This document shows positions 60,944 to 64,000 of a stretch of DNA of 64,000 bases, in pieces. Under the pieces are notes generated by a model. The model was given only the letters and a program-made list of their open reading frames with translations, ran no database searches and was not told where the DNA came from. Each line of letters opens with the position of its first letter. Position 1 is the stretch's first letter. The DNA comes from Thermoanaerobaculia bacterium (lineage in GTDB: Bacteria; Acidobacteriota; Thermoanaerobaculia; Multivoradales; J023), in contig JAUIJL010000008.1 of the NCBI GenBank assembly GCA_030431255.1, forward strand, positions 298,139 through 362,138, given 5' to 3'. The position numbers and the translations under genes were made by a program.

Positions 60944-63900
60944 GGCTCGACCGCCGGCACGAGAAATCTGAAGGGACCGTCCGGTGGATCGTTTGCTTTG
61001 AACAAATCTTCGCATTGAGTTTCGCAAGATCTATCTTTTGAGCAGATCCTACCCAAGGTGTTGTCTTTGAAGTCGTCGGGTTGGAAGGCGCTTTTGCAAT
61101 TGTCGCCTCGCCTTTGAGCAAGGCATCGAAAGACATCAGAGAATTCCTTAAACAAGCTTGCCAGGGCTGCTCCAGCCTTGCCGCTGGGGCATTGCTTCAC
61201 AATCAGACAATTACCGATGCAGTGCTGATAGCGAGTCCGACCTGTGAGCTCTTTTGAGCGGACCTGTTTGCGAACGGACCGGATGCAATCCAAATCTTCC
61301 TGGAGATCTCGACGCAAGACATCAGCGGCATCCGCTGTGCGTCGCCCGGGCTCCAGACCCAGGGGATCGATCAGTGTGCTGGGTCGGAGAAGCGCGTAGG
61401 AGTAGTCCGTGCCCGAAAATTTCCACTGAACGGGGTCGACCCGGGTGTATCTGCCAAGCTCGGCGGCATACCACCGATGCACGTTGTAGAACATCTCGTC
61501 ACCTCGGCTGCTCTCCAGCCAGCTCCTATCCGCCCACTGTCCCGGCAACCTCAGAAACACTTCGATATCCGCTCCGGAGTAAGCTCTCCCGAAAGGCTCA
61601 AATCCTTCCGACCATTCCACCGACGACGACGATGAAACGATCGGCGTCCCGAGATGATCCGCGGTGAGGAAGCTCAGCCCGGTCTCATCGAGCTGACCCA
61701 CTGGACGCCCCGCGAAGTAAAAGACGGCCGTTTCGCCGTTTCCGTGCAGCAATCCCGCGGAGCCGTAGACCGGCTCAGTCGCCAGCGTTTCCAAACATGT
61801 GCTTACACCGGTACCCCAACCGGACGTATCTCCCGACTCGAATCCGTCGCAGAAGATGGCCTCGCCTGCCGGGTACGGCGCCTGCCCGAGGGATCGACGC
61901 AGGAATCCGCGGCCATCGTAGAGGAAATCCGTAGACGCTTCGGCTGCCACCCGCTCTTGACGGTTCATGCGTCCCGAATCGTCGTAGGTACGGTCGATGA
62001 CGTTACCCGCCAAATCCGCCTGGGTCTGGTTACCGACCGCGTCGAAGCTGAAGTCGTGGATGCCGCCGATCCCTAGCGTGATCTGGTCGAGCTGCGGTGA
62101 ATTGCTTCCCGCAAGGTTCGGCACGTAGGTGTAGACATCGGCCGTCGCACCATCTCGGGATTCGGTGAGGCGATTGCCGATCTTGTCGTAGGTCCAAGCC
62201 AGCGTGCCCCAAGGACCGTCGCCTTGGGTCAAAAAGTACTGGTAGTCCTGATAGCCGTAGGTGCGGTCGTTGGACGAGTCCAACAGGTCGGCGATTGCTG
62301 TGGGATTGCCGACAGCATCGGTGGTGTAGTTCCAACTCAACACGTCCGCGACCCCATCGTCGAGCACGATCGAGTCCGGGAAGTAGCGGCTGTCGAAGGC
62401 GCGGGCTTCGGAGAAGCCGTTGCCGAGGGTCAGACCGTCCAGAGGGCCGGCCGGCAGATAGCTTGCCGCTGAAACGACTGCTTGAGCACCACCGCCGTCG
62501 TCGACGGTCAGGGTCGCTTCTCTGTCGGCGTAGTCGAAGGTGTAGGTCGCCAAGATGTTTCCAGGATATCCCAGGGTCTCGCGATTGCCGTTTTTGTCGT
62601 AACCGAAGGTCAGCGCGCCGTCGCGGGTGATGCGGCCGAATCGATCATATGCGTAGTCGATGGCATGACCGTCTCGCCGGATGCTCGTCAGCCGCCCGAG
62701 GCTGAAATCCACCGTCGGATCGTCGTAGGTGTAGGCGATGTCGAGAGCCTCGTCGGGATAATCGATCATGGTCAGTCGATCGAGGGCATCGTAGCTGCGG
62801 GTTTCGACGATGCCGCGGGCATCCGTCTTGGTCTCTTGCTCGCCGGAGTCAGTGTAAGTGTAGTCGGTGACGCCGGAGACCTCGGAGGTCTCCTTGGTGA
62901 GCAAATCTCGATCGGAGTAGCGAAACTTGGTGACGGTATCCTCGCCATCGGTGACGCGGGTGAGGTGGTCTTGGATGTCATAGCCGTAGCCCGTGATCAC
63001 CTCCCCGCCACCGGCCCCGCCGAAGGGCTGACGCACCTCTGTCAGCCGGTCCAGCGGGTCGTAGACATATTTCATGGACGGCGGCTCGGTTTGTCCGTTG
63101 CTCGGATGGTTGGCGTCCCAGATGTCGGAAAGGTTGCCGTTGCAATCGTAGGCATACTCGGTGACGGATTCTTCGCCCGGAACGCCGTTGGTGACTTGAT
63201 CGAGGTAGCAGCGGGTCGAATAGGTGTAGGCGGTTTGGGCGTGCTTCACCCAGACACCGCCTTCCCAACGCTCATGCTCTTCGAGGATGTGATTGCCGAC
63301 ACCGTCGAGGGTGTAGACCACCCGCTCGCCGTGGCTCGCAGGCTGATCGTCGGGCTTGCGCTCGATGATTTCGAGCCTGCCCGCCATGTCATAGGAATAC
63401 TTGATCACGTTGCCCTCGGGCAGCACCGTTTGAAAAAGGTCACCGAAGGTGTTGTAGCGATGCTCGGTGACGAGATCCTCGGCCTCCATCGCTCCTTTGC
63501 GACGGACGAAGGTGACTCGGTTGGCGGCATCATATTCAGTCACGGTTTCGACGCCGTTGGGATCGATGATCGAGGTCCGCCGGTTGAAAGCGTCGTAGCC
63601 GAAATCGGTCGTGCCGATGATGGGATCGATGCGTTCGTCAAGGATCAAGCTACCGCGGGTCGGATCGTAGACGTAGGTCACCAGATCGTCGCTGCCGTGG
63701 CCCGGCGGATTTACGGTTTCCACCAAACCCTCTGTCGTGAAGGTACGGACGGTGGTGAAGGAAAAAGCCGAGGCGTTCTCCACGCCTTCTTGGGTTTCGG
63801 CGGTGAGGTTGCCCAAACTGTCGCGGGTGAGATCTTGGACGCGCAGATCCATGGGATCACCGGTGGTCGACGGTCGCTCGATCCGGGTGACCAGGTCCGG

Positions 63901-64000
63901 GTACGTCGGGTCGTACTGCCAGCTCATCGTGCGTTCCTCGGGCTCGCTGAACGCCTCGGTGCGGCTGGTCATCTTTCCCTGCGCATCGTAGGTCAGAAGG
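60940..64000 (-). CDS. Rhs/YD-repeat protein with Cys-rich C-terminal tip (5' end off window)
   Basis: About 1020 residues visible; the frame is open at the right edge and the N-terminus is missing. Dense YD repeats (for example YAYDRFGRITRDG, YTYDDPTVDF) fill the first about 690 residues. An embedded IFCDGFESGDTSGWG tag interrupts the run near residue 715. The Rhs core follows: YFAGRPVGQLDETGLSFLTADHLGTP...RYTRVDPV...LIDPLGL. The tip after DPLGL (about 150 residues) is Cys-rich (HCIGNC, CNCKS-like, CSKDRSCETQCEDLF) and unknown, presumably the toxin or binding module. The lipoprotein gene is coupled by ATGA. Confidence 0.9.
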   Translation of the reverse strand, partial: LLTYDAQGKMTSRTEAFSEPEERTMSWQYDPTYPDLVTRIERPSTTGDPMDLRVQDLTRDSLGNLTAETQEGVENASAFSFTTVRTFTTEGLVETVNPPGHGSDDLVTYVYDPTRGSLILDERIDPIIGTTDFGYDAFNRRTSIIDPNGVETVTEYDAANRVTFVRRKGAMEAEDLVTEHRYNTFGDLFQTVLPEGNVIKYSYDMAGRLEIIERKPDDQPASHGERVVYTLDGVGNHILEEHERWEGGVWVKHAQTAYTYSTRCYLDQVTNGVPGEESVTEYAYDCNGNLSDIWDANHPSNGQTEPPSMKYVYDPLDRLTEVRQPFGGAGGGEVITGYGYDIQDHLTRVTDGEDTVTKFRYSDRDLLTKETSEVSGVTDYTYTDSGEQETKTDARGIVETRSYDALDRLTMIDYPDEALDIAYTYDDPTVDFSLGRLTSIRRDGHAIDYAYDRFGRITRDGALTFGYDKNGNRETLGYPGNILATYTFDYADREATLTVDDGGGAQAVVSAASYLPAGPLDGLTLGNGFSEARAFDSRYFPDSIVLDDGVADVLSWNYTTDAVGNPTAIADLLDSSNDRTYGYQDYQYFLTQGDGPWGTLAWTYDKIGNRLTESRDGATADVYTYVPNLAGSNSPQLDQITLGIGGIHDFSFDAVGNQTQADLAGNVIDRTYDDSGRMNRQERVAAEASTDFLYDGRGFLRRSLGQAPYPAGEAIFCDGFESGDTSGWGTGVSTCLETLATEPVYGSAGLLHGNGETAVFYFAGRPVGQLDETGLSFLTADHLGTPIVSSSSSVEWSEGFEPFGRAYSGADIEVFLRLPGQWADRSWLESSRGDEMFYNVHRWYAAELGRYTRVDPVQWKFSGTDYSYALLRPSTLIDPLGLEPGRRTADAADVLRRDLQEDLDCIRSVRKQVRSKELTGRTRYQHCIGNCLIVKQCPSGKAGAALASLFKEFSDVFRCLAQRRGDNCKSAFQPDDFKDNTLGRICSKDRSCETQCEDLFKANDPPDGPFRFLVPAVEP

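Noticed and set aside
1..64000. tRNA or rRNA genes
   Set aside because: Read for conserved rRNA stretches and tRNA-like cloverleaf/T-arm motifs; none was convincing.

Overview
The window is a high-GC bacterial chromosome segment, densely coded. The sender looks like a Gram-negative soil or aquatic bacterium, possibly Acidobacteriota (Thermoanaerobaculia-like) or a similar deeply branching group. This rests on lipoproteins, ExbD, NhaA, a Ser/Thr kinase fused to TPRs, an FHA-type sigma-54 activator, and Rhs proteins carrying a DGFESGDTSGW tag. The assignment is inference, because no rRNA or tRNA is present.

Region 1 (1-13.8 kb) holds mixed chromosomal genes. There is a secreted protein cut by the left edge and several proteins of unknown function. 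An FHA/sigma-54 activator (3874-5307) has a sigma-54-like promoter on each side, each driving an unknown gene, so these form a likely small regulon. Next come a membrane Ser/Thr kinase with TPRs, a membrane-bound spermidine-synthase-like protein, an M28 lipoprotein peptidase, and an epoxide-hydrolase-like enzyme divergent from a WYL regulator with a perfect palindromic operator. A hairpin-rich element of about 120 bp occurs twice, in opposite orientations.

Region 2 (14-18 kb) holds a KamA-type radical SAM enzyme, a LuxR-type regulator with a degenerate receiver, and a minus-strand protein with a C26 cysteine hydrolase core, an RG-rich N-terminus and an IQ motif. The last is a candidate cargo of the next region.

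Region 3 (18.1-48.8 kb) is a nearly continuous plus-strand operon for an extracellular-type contractile injection system (eCIS). In order it encodes a glycosyltransferase, sheath, inner tube, zinc-ribbon assembly factor, a 902-residue disordered protein with conserved ends, DUF4255 cap, AAA+ ATPase, a small protein, a baseplate/hub adaptor, a LysM-like protein, a gpD-like hub, a spike with a repetitive beta-helix tip, gp25, and two baseplate-J-like wedge proteins. The second wedge protein carries two inserted beta-propellers. Then come a gpI-like/beta-helix protein, a DUF6519-LamG-Kelch candidate adhesin, and two candidate cargo proteins: DUF4157 with a nuclease-like tail, and a BMT5/DUF2431-like methyltransferase fold. 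ATGA stop/start overlaps link many genes. No classical tape measure or PAAR gene was recognised. A second glycosyltransferase of the same family closes the locus on the opposite strand.

Region 4 (50.5-64 kb) holds two small tandem paralogues, a hydrophobic small protein, NhaA, a Uma2-family protein, ExbD, a secreted metalloprotease, and a MerR regulator plus copper-type P-ATPase with a classic 19-bp-spacer promoter. It ends with a decayed Rhs fragment and a large Rhs protein that runs off the right edge and is translationally coupled to a lipoprotein that may be its immunity partner.
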